Source: Shewanella sp. AS1 (GTDB lineage: Bacteria; Pseudomonadota; Gammaproteobacteria; Enterobacterales; Shewanellaceae). From it: a stretch of DNA of 64,000 nt. Where the stretch lies: assembly GCF_021412565.1 (NCBI RefSeq), contig NZ_JAKCLJ010000003.1, positions 186,001 through 250,000 of the forward strand, written 5' to 3'. Below, in pieces: positions 9,315-17,407 of this stretch. The position numbers and the translations under genes were made by a program. How positions within the stretch are numbered: position 1 is the stretch's first letter; the number at the start of each line of letters is the position of its first letter. The notes below the pieces were generated by a model. That model ran no database searches. It was not told where the DNA came from and saw only the letters and a list, made by a program, of their open reading frames with translations.

Positions 9315-9373
9315 GGCCTGTTACCTCAAATTGTCCCTGTTTCATCCATATTTCATCTAAGCACAATAACCCG

Positions 9374-9883
9374 CTACTGATAAATCTTGCCATTGTGTTT
9401 TAACCAACCGCCTTCATGACGTCCTTTGGGATCATGATGAGTCCAATGTATGACGCCCCCTTTGGGGTTCCACTCATACTCACCATAAAAACTCACACTA
9501 TCCCCTTCTCTGAGCCCATCAATGCGCGGCGCAAGATCAATATTATGGGCGATAAGCAAGGTCTGACCCGATGATAACCGCAAGATAAATCGCTGATGCC
9601 GGCTCCCCTGAAGATCGTCAGACAGCACGCGAGCCACAATACCCTGGCCCGCTATCTGAAGATCACTCTGTTTGGTTTGAAAGGCATGGCTCAGTTTCTG
9701 CTCGGCGAGACCGGCCTGACTGACACCCCCTATGCCCGGTTGTGGCTCATCTGATAAGGACTCTTTATCGTAGAACTCACTCTGAAAACCGTCTCGATAA
9801 TCGTCATTAAAATCATCTCGAAAGCCGTCAAAATAACCATAGGCCAGCGCCACTATCAGCAAAACTATCAATAGGTTTTTCAT
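9374..9883 (-). CDS. DUF3465 domain protein, secreted or anchored
   Basis: 169 residues. One N-terminal hydrophobic segment (1-17) acts as signal or anchor, then comes an acidic Asp/Phe-rich linker (18-50), then the DUF3465 body (about 68-168). That body has the QGIVARVLSDD opening, HQRFILRL, a GDSVSFYGEYEWNPKGGVIHWTHHDP block and a final GGWLKHNGKIYQ. The fold is predicted OB-like by analogy; no function is known. It probably resides in the periplasm. A 20-bp direct repeat (9898-9937) lies just upstream of its start. Confidence 0.75.
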   Translation of the reverse strand: MKNLLIVLLIVALAYGYFDGFRDDFNDDYRDGFQSEFYDKESLSDEPQPGIGGVSQAGLAEQKLSHAFQTKQSDLQIAGQGIVARVLSDDLQGSRHQRFILRLSSGQTLLIAHNIDLAPRIDGLREGDSVSFYGEYEWNPKGGVIHWTHHDPKGRHEGGWLKHNGKIYQ

Positions 9884-9965
9884 CTCATCCCTGTCCTCAA
9901 TCTTTAATCCCTGGCCTCAATCTTTAATCCCTGGCCATCATCATAGCCTTATTTACACAAGCGCG

Positions 9966-10508
9966 TTATTTACTGGCATCAGGTTTTATCTCATTGATAA
10001 CAGTATATTCATACAGGTTATTTTGCGAGCCATAAAGGTGAGCCGAGCCGATTAAATCGAAGCCCAGTTTAACCAGTAAACGGTTAGAGGAGAGATTATC
10101 GGGCAAAGTTACCGCCTGCACCCGTTCAAGCTTGTGGTCGGCAACGCCTGCCCGTAATACTTCGGCTGCGGCCTCATGGGCATATCCCTGGCCACAAAAC
10201 GCCGGCAGAAAGGCGAAACCTAAATCTGGAAATTGCAGCTCATTGCGTTTAAGTAGTCCGCACATTCCGATTGGCGTTGCACTCTCTTTAAGCTGCACCA
10301 GACTCAAGCCAAAACCATGCTGCCGATAACTGGCCAATGGACCAGTTTGCAGATAGTTAATCGCATCATCCGGCGTGCGCACGCCTTTATCACCGATATA
10401 ACGGATAAAAGCGCTATCGTTTAACAAACGCACAATAAAGTCGCCATCGGTAAGCGTAAAGCGCCTGACTATCAGCCTCTGGGTTTGACACACATCCACT
10501 ATCGACAT
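9966..10508 (-). CDS. GNAT acetyltransferase (RimJ/RimL type)
   Basis: 180 residues with the N-terminal strand TQRLIVRRFTLTDGDFI and the acetyl-CoA loop region ALLPAFCGQGYAHEAAAEV (Q/R-x-x-G-x-A variant, GQGYAHEA). The C-terminal LGFDLIGS closes the fold. It probably N-acetylates a small molecule or a protein N-terminus. It immediately follows the R' end of attC-like site A in the cassette reading direction, so it could be a captured cassette gene, but no attC lies downstream before the next gene. Substrate unknown. Confidence 0.8.
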   Translation of the reverse strand: MSIVDVCQTQRLIVRRFTLTDGDFIVRLLNDSAFIRYIGDKGVRTPDDAINYLQTGPLASYRQHGFGLSLVQLKESATPIGMCGLLKRNELQFPDLGFAFLPAFCGQGYAHEAAAEVLRAGVADHKLERVQAVTLPDNLSSNRLLVKLGFDLIGSAHLYGSQNNLYEYTVINEIKPDASK

Positions 10509-10554
10509 TTCACCCTCAAACTTTAATTTGTGGATTTCGGATTAAAATTTGTAT

Positions 10555-10656
10555 GGATAACGACTAGCACAGCAGCACCTAGCCATTGCACCAGCGTATA
10601 TTTAACATTAAACTGCACACGCCCAACTAAACTGTGTCTGCTGCGCCTTGTTAAAT
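10555..10656 (-). other. attC-like recombination site A
   Basis: Read on the minus strand it opens with ATTTAAC (fits RYYYAAC) at 10650-10656 and closes with GTTATCC at 10555-10561. The inner arms GCGCAGCAG and CTGCTGTGC pair with one wobble. Length is 102 bp. It lies directly 3' of the 106-residue cassette gene. Confidence 0.7.
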
Positions 10657-10670
10657 TGCTGGTTGCGCGC

Positions 10671-10991
10671 CTAGCTAAAATGCTTCAAAAATTCAATAAT
10701 ACGCCCTGGATTTATTGGCTTTTGTGAACATTGCTTCTCGTGCCACAAAGATAGAATCTCCGCTTCTTTTTCGTTTGGCGCTCTACCACCACCGCCACTA
10801 CCACCACCGCCACTACCACCAGTAGGACTATCACCACAAGAAAGTGTGACATTGATATTATCTAATTCGATAAATATTCTAATGTATATCGGAATACCTT
10901 CTTTTTGTCGCCCTACTATATTCTTGGTAATCCAACTAGGGTTAGTATTTGAAAAATCCGTTGTCTCACCATTGATTTCAATTTTAATCAT
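10671..10991 (-). CDS. Cassette-borne protein of unknown function with a natural Gly-Ser linker
   Basis: Not recognised. A two-part protein of 106 residues: a predicted beta-rich N-terminal part (MIKIEINGETT..., about 1-55) and a helical C-terminal part (NEKEAEIL...RIIEFLKHFS, about 75-106). They are joined by TGGSGGGGSGGGG, encoded by imperfect 15-bp tandem repeats. The start at 10991 is preferred because GAGG lies 8 bases upstream; an upstream ATG falls in the attC core. It has low GC compared with the flanking core genes and attC-like sites on both sides, which mark it as an integron-type cassette. No signal peptide or membrane segment. Confidence 0.65.
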   Translation of the reverse strand: MIKIEINGETTDFSNTNPSWITKNIVGRQKEGIPIYIRIFIELDNINVTLSCGDSPTGGSGGGGSGGGGRAPNEKEAEILSLWHEKQCSQKPINPGRIIEFLKHFS

Positions 10992-11017
10992 TTTGTGACC
11001 TCGAATGTTTAGAAGCA

Positions 11018-11139
11018 ATTTAACGCTAAGCTAAGTGGCTGCAAACACCACCAAACCCAAAATAACCACCGTAAACACTCTACCCAATTGAACCAAAACC
11101 GCTACAGGTTTGCAGTCCGGCTTAAGCGCCTTGTTAAAT
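11018..11139 (-). other. attC-like recombination site B
   Basis: On the minus strand it runs from ATTTAAC (11133-11139) to GTTAAAT (11018-11024), both perfect core boxes. The arms CGCTTAAGCCGGACTGCAAAC and GTTTGCAGCCACTTAGCTTAGCG pair with extrahelical bases, as in real attC sites. 122 bp. The upstream gene's stop codon abuts it directly. Confidence 0.8.
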
Positions 11140-12285
11140 TTAATGCCAAGGTGGTCTATGGTTTGATATTACCAGCTCACTTCCCGTGATTTGATTAAGC
11201 ATCAAATTTGGCATTTTAAGATAGAGCACCCGAACAATTCTTTCTACGAGCTTAGAACCCTTACAGTGAGATTCTAGAAAAGAAATCCATATATCTGGGA
11301 AATATCTTGATAACATACTCAATGCATAGCTAACCAAAAACAAATCAACAACTTCTGGAGTACCAATAGGTTCAGCGAAATAAATAGTTTTGTGATCCAA
11401 AGTAGTTCTAGAGTCTGGAAAAGAAAATGCCCAATTTTTATCTTTTCTTGTACTTACAACACCCGAACGGCCTTCAGCATTAAAAAGATATTCAAAGTTT
11501 ACTCCTTCATCACATACAAAGCTTTCAACTACCTTAATAAACGCATTATGAGAGGGTGACGAATGAAATACAAACTCACTATATTGTTGCTTATTAATCT
11601 CATCACTATAAAAGTGGAGTTCCCCTCTTGCTCCTTCTACAGCAATACCATACCGGCCCAAATCTGCATGCAGGTCCGGTAAACGTGTAAGTAAAAACAT
11701 TAAGTCTTTTTTCAGACCTTTTAATTCGGAGAAGTATGGAATGTTATAACTACCGATGTAATCCATGTTTCTCTGGGAACCATGAATAGTTCTAAGGTGC
11801 TTTATTGCAGCAAGCTTTTGAGTAGACATCAAAGTGTCATACCAGTTTGAAAAATGGCCATTTGGACAAATTTTCACGTAGCTATTATCTAGTAAACTTA
11901 GCCCCACTTTCGAACGCTTAATATCTGAAGAAAATGTAAAATCTAGTCCATGGCTTGAATTTTTAGAGTCTTGCCTTAAATAATCAAGTGATTTTCTACC
12001 ATCTCCTCGAATCAGCATACAAGCAGTTGAAAGCGCCACAGAACCATAATATAGGTGATTTGGCTGCGTATATAACGAAGATACTTTAGCAGCTTCGAAA
12101 TATTCTTTGGCTTGTAGAAGAGCAACGCGAGCTTGTTCTGCCTGCTTTTTATAATTAGCTAATGTTGACTTGTTAGGCTCACCATGAATTGAACCAATCG
12201 CCTCTACTGCAAGCTCGACATTCGCAAATTCCAATAGTCTACGCCAAGACTCTTCATAGGTATTTTCGCAAGTGATCCACTCCAA
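11140..12285 (-). CDS. YaaC-like cassette protein
   Basis: 381 residues, soluble, no signal peptide. Features seen: a helical N-terminal region (EQARVALLQAKEYFEAAKVSSLYTQPNHLYYG), a HGLDF block, and a C-terminal half with short hydrophobic helices (VVDLFLVSYALSMLSRYFP). The N-terminal YF.AA...S....P...YYG...L..A pattern resembles YaaC-family proteins of unknown function that occur as scattered accessory genes; this is a tentative match. It lies between attC-like sites B and C, is low in GC, and its stop codon touches site B, as is usual for cassettes. Confidence 0.7.
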   Translation of the reverse strand: MEWITCENTYEESWRRLLEFANVELAVEAIGSIHGEPNKSTLANYKKQAEQARVALLQAKEYFEAAKVSSLYTQPNHLYYGSVALSTACMLIRGDGRKSLDYLRQDSKNSSHGLDFTFSSDIKRSKVGLSLLDNSYVKICPNGHFSNWYDTLMSTQKLAAIKHLRTIHGSQRNMDYIGSYNIPYFSELKGLKKDLMFLLTRLPDLHADLGRYGIAVEGARGELHFYSDEINKQQYSEFVFHSSPSHNAFIKVVESFVCDEGVNFEYLFNAEGRSGVVSTRKDKNWAFSFPDSRTTLDHKTIYFAEPIGTPEVVDLFLVSYALSMLSRYFPDIWISFLESHCKGSKLVERIVRVLYLKMPNLMLNQITGSELVISNHRPPWH

Positions 12286-12301
12286 GTTATACTCCTTTTA
12301 A

Positions 12302-12402
12302 ATTTAACGCTTTGCTAATGGGAAAATACTGCGTATTGGCCGGAACGGCCAGCAGTAATTTTCCCAGTGAGTTTACGAACGAAATTTAGCAACTTGTTAG
12401 GT
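12302..12402 (-). other. attC-like recombination site C
   Basis: On the minus strand it runs from ACCTAAC (12396-12402) to GTTAAAT (12302-12308), perfect RYYYAAC and GTTRRRY boxes. The arms TTGCTAA and TTAGCAAAGCG pair, and an inner GGGAAAATTACTG also pairs. 101 bp. The stop codon of the next gene lies inside its first core box. Confidence 0.82.
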
Positions 12403-12729
12403 GTTTTGAGCATGATATTTAGCGGAGTAATAAAGAGAAATTAAGCCTGCGACGACTAACCATGCAAGAGCAGCCAAACGCCAACCCCCTGCATCTGAAT
12501 AATTGGGTAATTGTAAGTACATTGCTACACAGCCAAATACTATGATCCCTAATGCGGCAATTCTGGAGTTGTACAGGTAAATGAGTGCGCCAAAAAAAGT
12601 AATTATTGCGACGTCAATCAATATCGATGTATCGAAGAAAGCAAAGCCAATATTTAATGCAGCAACTACTGCAATGTTACCAACTTGATTCCTTATCTTG
12701 CCTTTGTAGCTTTCTTCACTGCTATCCAT
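12397..12729 (-). CDS. Small polytopic membrane protein in a cassette
   Basis: 110 residues with three to four predicted membrane segments (about 17-36, 41-52, 56-73, 82-102) and short charged loops. The basic N-terminus MDSSEESYKGKIRNQ is cytoplasmic by the positive-inside rule. No family recognised. It lies between attC-like site C and the degenerate site D, with its stop codon inside the attC core. It has low GC. Confidence 0.6.
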   Translation of the reverse strand: MDSSEESYKGKIRNQVGNIAVVAALNIGFAFFDTSILIDVAIITFFGALIYLYNSRIAALGIIVFGCVAMYLQLPNYSDAGGWRLAALAWLVVAGLISLYYSAKYHAQNT

Positions 12730-12752
12730 AATTGACTCAATTCCTAAAGAAC

Positions 12753-12884
12753 ACCTAACATTTTATTCGTGCGCATGCACGTTTTCCTCGTTGGACCAGT
12801 AAAAACGCGCACAGTTAACTATCTGTGTATTATGAACTTATCAGCATTTTGCTAAATATACCATCGGGAAAAACGCGCACGAAT
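12753..12884 (-). other. Degenerate attC-like element D
   Basis: The inner core box GTTAGGT (minus strand, 12753-12759) is a good GTTRRRY match and the arms ATTCGTGCGC (12765-12774 and, inverted, 12875-12884) pair perfectly, with a further GTTTT.CC pairing inside. The outer RYYYAAC box expected near 12890 is not recognisable, so this is either a decayed site or the junction at the array head. Confidence 0.45.
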
Positions 12885-12926
12885 ACAGGATGATAACCAC
12901 TCAAAATCCTTATGATTTTAATATGA

Positions 12927-12942
12927 CTGTATACTTATCCAG
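12927..12942 (+). promoter_or_regulatory. LexA-like SOS box
   Basis: CTGTATACTTATCCAG matches CTGT-N8-ACAG with one mismatch. TATGAT lies 11 bp upstream. An ATG at 12986 opens only a 19-codon frame (to 13042) that ends just before the long repeat, so any SOS-regulated gene here is truncated. Confidence 0.4.
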
Positions 12943-13043
12943 TTTTTTGATGGGAAGTAGTGAATTACATCACACGGGTATAGCGATGAAAATTGCTAGG
13001 CCTGAAAGCCCGTTCGTTACTGCTCCGAGGGCAACTTGCTAAA

Positions 13044-13240
13044 ATCCTTTGGCACAAAATTCTTGTTAGATTGAATCACTGAAAGGCTAGTTAATATTGG
13101 CATTGTTGGTATCAGTGACCTTCTAAAACAAGGATGTTTTAGTAGAGCCCTCAGGGAAGCTTCTTTTGAAATCAAGGGGCGGCGTGTCACTGGGGAAACA
13201 ATGACAATAAACACAGCTCGACAATCACTTCCTTACCACA
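13044..13240. repeat. Long repeat, copy 1
   Basis: First of two tandem copies, nearly identical to the next from 13061 onward, with a 193-bp period. It holds the inner hairpin CTAAAACA-AGGA-TGTTTTAG (13123-13142), the following AGAGCCCTCAGGGAAG, and outer arms ATTGTT...CAGTGAC / GTCACTG...AACAAT. Short open frames across it are artefacts of the repeat. Confidence 0.85.
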
Positions 13241-13447
13241 CTTTGGGGCAAATTCTTGTTAGATTTAATCGCTGAAAGGCTAGCTAATATTGGCATTGTT
13301 GCTGCCAGTGACCTTCTAAAACAAGGATGTTTTAGTAGAGCCCTCAGGGAAGCTTCTTTTGAAATCAAGGGGCGGCGTGTCACTGGGGAAACAATGACAA
13401 TAAACACAGAACTATAATCACAGAGTGATAATCACTTCCTTGCATCA
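13241..13447. repeat. Long repeat, copy 2
   Basis: Second tandem copy starting at CTTTGGGGCAAA. The inner hairpin is at 13316-13335 and identical to copy 1. It is followed by the partial third start CACTTTGGGGG near 13446. Two further copies lie at 45.2-45.6 kb. Confidence 0.85.
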
Positions 13448-13644
13448 CTTTGGGGGATAAACGTTTTAGTGCGATACCTTAAAACTCAACATGAAGTTTT
13501 ATTAGCCCAAATAAGACTTTATTACTTCTAATTTCAATTGGTTAACCTTGCATTCAATACCTCTAAAGTGGCCATCTAAAGACTACCCTAAAGGCAAGCA
13601 GCTTAAGCTGATGCCATTAAGCTCATGCCGTTAAGCTCATTTGA
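13448..13644. other. Intergenic stretch with a short 14-bp tandem repeat
   Basis: No gene seen. Positions 13602-13641 hold three imperfect 14-bp units based on TTAAGCTCATGCC, just downstream of the yegD stop codon. No convincing terminator was found. Confidence 0.5.
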
Positions 13645-15024
13645 TTAAAGCTCGCCGGCAAAGCGCCTTTGTGCCCACCTTGTCAAGCCGGCTGTCACAC
13701 TGCCAAAGTGATCGCCAACGACTATCTCTATGCCTGGATAACACGCTGCAATGGCGTTATAGATGGCGGGACTTTTGGCGCTGCCGCCTGTGACATAGAT
13801 AAGATCCGGCTCAGTATTGGCGGGCGCCAGCGCTTGAGCCATCAGATTTTGGATCTGATTTATAGGCTGAGCAATCGCCTCGATAAACTGAGCTTGATCC
13901 ACACAGGCCTCAAGTCCTGCAGCGATATAGCTTAACGACTGACGGGTTTGCTCACGGTCAGAAAGCGCAATTTTCACCTGTTCGGCACTTCTGACCATAC
14001 GATAACCCAGATGGTCCCGCTGTACTTTGAGTAGCAGATGTAACAGATCGGCGCGCTCCGCATCCTTGATAAGATCTTTTATCAGGGTGGCGCTAGTAAG
14101 GGAGGAAAAATCGCGCTGTGCACTGATATCATTCACAGCGACCGCATTCCAGAAAGGCTTGCTGGGTACTGGCAGGCCATTAACCATTTTACTGTGCAAG
14201 CCCAAATGAGGCATAAAGGCCTTCATAGCAAGCGCGATATCCAGATCATTACCGCCGATGCGCTGACCGCTGTGACCGAGAAAATCATCACTTCTATCGC
14301 GCTTCTTTATATGAGATGGGCCCATCTTCACCACTGAGCAGTCAGTGGTACCGCCGCCCACATCCACCACCAGCACGGTTTGATCACTTTGAAGACTGGC
14401 TTCAAAATCCATGCCTGCGGCAATGGGTTCAAACAGAAAATCCACCTGAGTAAACCCGGCTCGATGTGCGGCCCTAGTTAAGATCTGCTCCGCCTGACGA
14501 TTACTCTCTTCACCGCCAATGCCCTGAAAATTAACAGGTCTTCCGATAACCCCGTGGGTAATTGTCTCACCTTTAGCAGCAAGCAACTTATCTGCACAGG
14601 CTTTAATGTGCAGCATCATGATGGTGACTATATCCTCAAACAGCGCCACCTGATCGACCCGCAGACCCGTTGCTCCTAGAAAGGATTTCGGTGAGCGGAC
14701 ATAAAAGCCCTCTTCTGGCATCTCAAGATACTGTTTTACCGCCTCATCGCCGACAAAAACGGCCTGTTCATTTGGTTCAAGATCCAATGCCTGGCGGGCG
14801 GCGCGGGCGCGGCTCAATTCGGCTGAACGCAGCTTGGCATATTCTGCCTGCTGCGCTTGTGGCAGGGCACGATAGACGGCTTCGCTGATCAGATCGCGAT
14901 CGAAAGCATATAGGGTCGATACCAGATAATTAGAATCCCCCGATAAAGGCAACAGCTTTACCTCGCCTTGCTCTATCACGCCAACGGCGCAGTTGGCACT
15001 GCCGTAATCGAATCCCACAAACAT
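13645..15024 (-). CDS. yegD: Hsp70-like chaperone YegD
   Basis: A DnaK-like ATPase of 459 residues without the substrate-binding domain, matching E. coli YegD (450). The first phosphate loop is MFVGFDYGSANCAVGVI at the N-terminus, the second is VVDVGGGTTDCSVV, and the adenosine motif is IYVTGGSAKSPAIY near the C-terminus. The start at 15024 was chosen because the first phosphate loop must open the protein; twenty in-frame codons upstream add nothing recognisable. Family members are cytoplasmic and their clients are unknown. The gene is monocistronic as far as can be seen. Confidence 0.9.
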   Translation of the reverse strand: MFVGFDYGSANCAVGVIEQGEVKLLPLSGDSNYLVSTLYAFDRDLISEAVYRALPQAQQAEYAKLRSAELSRARAARQALDLEPNEQAVFVGDEAVKQYLEMPEEGFYVRSPKSFLGATGLRVDQVALFEDIVTIMMLHIKACADKLLAAKGETITHGVIGRPVNFQGIGGEESNRQAEQILTRAAHRAGFTQVDFLFEPIAAGMDFEASLQSDQTVLVVDVGGGTTDCSVVKMGPSHIKKRDRSDDFLGHSGQRIGGNDLDIALAMKAFMPHLGLHSKMVNGLPVPSKPFWNAVAVNDISAQRDFSSLTSATLIKDLIKDAERADLLHLLLKVQRDHLGYRMVRSAEQVKIALSDREQTRQSLSYIAAGLEACVDQAQFIEAIAQPINQIQNLMAQALAPANTEPDLIYVTGGSAKSPAIYNAIAACYPGIEIVVGDHFGSVTAGLTRWAQRRFAGEL

Positions 15025-15111
15025 ACTAAAAGTTCCCACAGCGAAAAAGCCGTGCAAAATAGCATATCGACATTCAAAGGCCAATCGGACTGATGGATAA
15101 ATTGAGGAAAT

Positions 15112-15157
15112 AAAAAAAGCGAGTCTTGCTTAACACAACACTCGCTCTTCTTTTTTA
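15112..15157. terminator. Rho-independent terminator below trhO
   Basis: The stem AGCGAGT / ACTCGCT spans 15118-15146 with a 15-base loop, flanked by A-run and T-run on either strand. It is placed to end the minus-strand trhO transcript before yegD. Confidence 0.65.
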
Positions 15158-15321
15158 AAGAAGCTGATAGAGAAAACCAACGCCAACCAATACCCTATCA
15201 ACCCTGCAGGAGATACAGACAGAACACCCAAACCGACCTGCCTGTAGCAGTAATTTAATTATAGCCCATAGTCCATTTTCTGCAGAAAAAATTGACTAAG
15301 ATCACAAAATAAAGAGCTGGA

Positions 15322-16305
15322 TTAGTTTTCTTTACTCTGCTGCGCTTGTTTTAATTCGAGTTTTTCACTGCGGCGCTGTTTAATTACGCTATTCACATCA
15401 CTGCCGATATGGGATTCACCTCGCGCTTTTGCCAACTCAACCTGGCGCTCACGCTCGCTAAAACGCTTGCGCTGTTTATCACTCACCTTATCGATACAAT
15501 GGGGACAACTGACCCCTTTAACGTAGGCGCTACTTGCCTTATCCGCCTCGGTAATAGGTAAACGACAGGCATTACACTGATCGTACTGCCCCTTTTCCAG
15601 CTTGTGATTCACCGACACCCGGTTATCGAAAACGAAACACTCGCCTTGCCACAGACTCTCTTCAGGCCCCACCTCTTCAAGATACTTAAGCACGCCGCCT
15701 TCGAGGTGATACACCTCATCAAATCCCTGCTCTTTTAGATAAGCGGTGGACTTTTCACAACGTATGCCGCCTGTACAGAACATGGCCACTTTCTTATGTT
15801 TGGCTGGGTCGAGGTTATTTTTCACGTACTCAGGAAACTCTCTGAAGGTTTGCGTCTTGGGATCGACGGCATTCTTAAAGGTGCCTATTCCCACCTCGTA
15901 ATCGTTACGGGTATCGATAAGCAGCACATCGGGATCTGAGATCAGCTGATTCCACTCTTTCGGCTTCACATAGGTGCCCACCACTTTACGGGGATCTATC
16001 CCTTCAACGCCCATGGTGACTATCTCTTTCTTAAGTTTCACCTTAGTGCGATAGAAAGGCATCTCGTCGTCAAATGAGAGTTTATGGACGATATTTTCCA
16101 GGCCGGGCTGCTGCTCCAGCCAGGCAAGCAGTTCATCGATACCATTTTGTGAGCCGGCAACTGTGCCGTTAATTCCTTCACTTGCCAGCAGCAAGGTACC
16201 CTTGATAGCCAACTGCTGCATCTGCTGCAGCAAGGGTTGCTGCAAACGGGTATAGTCGGGGAGTGAAACAAACTTGTATAAGGCACAAACAACAACCTGA
16301 GACAT
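15322..16305 (-). CDS. trhO: tRNA uridine-34 hydroxylase TrhO (YceA)
   Basis: 327 residues. It has an N-terminal acylphosphatase-like region (1-95), a rhodanese domain (about 120-225) with the catalytic-type loop [11 protein letters not shown], a zinc-ribbon-like C-terminal part (CNACRLPI...CPHCID) and a basic tail. TrhO makes 5-hydroxyuridine at the tRNA wobble position, the oxygen-dependent route to cmo5U; this is established for the E. coli orthologue. Cytoplasmic. It is divergent from the glutathione transferase gene across a gap that holds a CRP-like site. Confidence 0.93.
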   Translation of the reverse strand: MSQVVVCALYKFVSLPDYTRLQQPLLQQMQQLAIKGTLLLASEGINGTVAGSQNGIDELLAWLEQQPGLENIVHKLSFDDEMPFYRTKVKLKKEIVTMGVEGIDPRKVVGTYVKPKEWNQLISDPDVLLIDTRNDYEVGIGTFKNAVDPKTQTFREFPEYVKNNLDPAKHKKVAMFCTGGIRCEKSTAYLKEQGFDEVYHLEGGVLKYLEEVGPEESLWQGECFVFDNRVSVNHKLEKGQYDQCNACRLPITEADKASSAYVKGVSCPHCIDKVSDKQRKRFSERERQVELAKARGESHIGSDVNSVIKQRRSEKLELKQAQQSKEN

Positions 16306-16364
16306 AACTTCCTCTCTGCTCTCTGAGGCTTAATCCCCAGCGCAATAAAACATGAACAACAAAA

Positions 16365-16380
16365 TGTGATATAAAGCACA
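16365..16380. promoter_or_regulatory. CRP-like site between trhO and the GST gene
   Basis: TGTGATATAAAGCACA matches TGTGA-N6-TCACA at 9 of 10 positions. It sits 60 bp before trhO and 116 bp before the GST start, so it could serve either. Confidence 0.45.
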
Positions 16381-16495
16381 TAAATTTGCGCGAATTCTAT
16401 CTAAATCACACCGCAATAAACAGGCACAAAAAGTAGGGATATTAGATTCCCTGCTTTAATCGCCCTCGCTCTTGTCTAAAACTAAAGGAAAAACT

Positions 16496-17152
16496 ATGGC
16501 CTATCCCCTGCTGTATTCGTTTCGTCGCTGCCCTTATGCCATGCGGGCAAGACTTGGGATCTTATATGCCAGACAAACGGTGCGATTGCGTGAGATAGTG
16601 CTGAAACACAAGCCGGAAGCTATGCTGCAAGCCAGCCCAAAAGGCACTGTGCCTGTGATGATTTTAGCCAGTGGCGAGGTGATAGATGAAAGCCTGCCTA
16701 TCCTTAAGTGGGCCCTTAGTCTGAATGACAGCGCCGATCTACTCCTTACCAATAGCGCAGAGCAGAGGAGCCTTGCCAAGCAGCTGATCTGGCAAAACGA
16801 TAATGAGTTCAAGCCTTGCCTAGACAGATACAAATACTTTGATAGGTATCCAGAACATAGCCAGAGCGATTATCGCCGCCAAGGGGAGGTTTTTATTGCA
16901 AAGTTAGAAGCCTTACTCACGCACAATCCTCAGCTTGTGAGCTGTCATATATCTATCGCCGATATCGCCATCTTCCCCTTTATCCGCCAGTTTGCCCTTG
17001 TCGATTTAACCTGGTGGCAGCAAGCCCCATACCCTAATGTTCGCACTTGGCTGGATGCACATTTAAGCAGCGAGCCGTTTACACAGGCGATGCAAAAATA
17101 CCCCACTTGGCTTAGCAGCGGCGAGGAGTTTATCTTTGGTCAATCGGATTAA
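16496..17152 (+). CDS. Glutathione S-transferase family protein
   Basis: 218 residues. The N-terminal thioredoxin-like domain opens LLYSFRRCPYAMRARLG with a candidate catalytic Cys12; the cis-proline region is KGTVPVMIL, then GEVIDESLPILKW, then the all-helical C-terminal domain with ISIADIAIFPFIRQFA. The start at 16496 is chosen because AAAGGA lies at good distance and the upstream eight codons read into non-conserved sequence. Likely a cytoplasmic glutathione-dependent reductase or transferase; substrate unknown. Confidence 0.85.
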   Translation: MAYPLLYSFRRCPYAMRARLGILYARQTVRLREIVLKHKPEAMLQASPKGTVPVMILASGEVIDESLPILKWALSLNDSADLLLTNSAEQRSLAKQLIWQNDNEFKPCLDRYKYFDRYPEHSQSDYRRQGEVFIAKLEALLTHNPQLVSCHISIADIAIFPFIRQFALVDLTWWQQAPYPNVRTWLDAHLSSEPFTQAMQKYPTWLSSGEEFIFGQSD

Positions 17153-17407
17153 CAGCCATGGCTAAGCGTAATAGATGCGTGACAGAAATGGCGCTAATAT
17201 GGAGGGGAAAGTTGCCCAAGCTTAGGTGAGACAACCCACAAATTTGGCCGAAATAAAACATTAGCCAAACTTAATCCAGATCCCTTACAATGACCCTCTT
17301 GCCGAAATAGGCTCCGAAATTGACTCCGTTGCAGTTGAATTCGCGGTCAAACATTATCGCCATTTTCACCTTTTTATTGATGATCCATTCGTTGTACCGA
17401 GGTATGA

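Noticed and set aside
9898..9937. 20-bp tandem repeat upstream of the DUF3465 gene
   Set aside because: Only two copies and no link to a regulator; probably a simple duplication.
9966..10508. Acetyltransferase as a fourth integron cassette
   Set aside because: It starts after attC site A but no attC-like site follows before 9883, so cassette status is not supported.
10530..10727. Plus-strand ORF of 65 codons
   Set aside because: It covers attC-like site A and the 3' end of the cassette gene; the frame arises from the attC arms.
13017..13407. Two similar small ORFs on the minus strand (MFIVIVSPVTRRP...)
   Set aside because: They are the same stretch of a repeated DNA element read in one frame; no ribosome site, and the homologous copies at 45 kb do not keep the frame.
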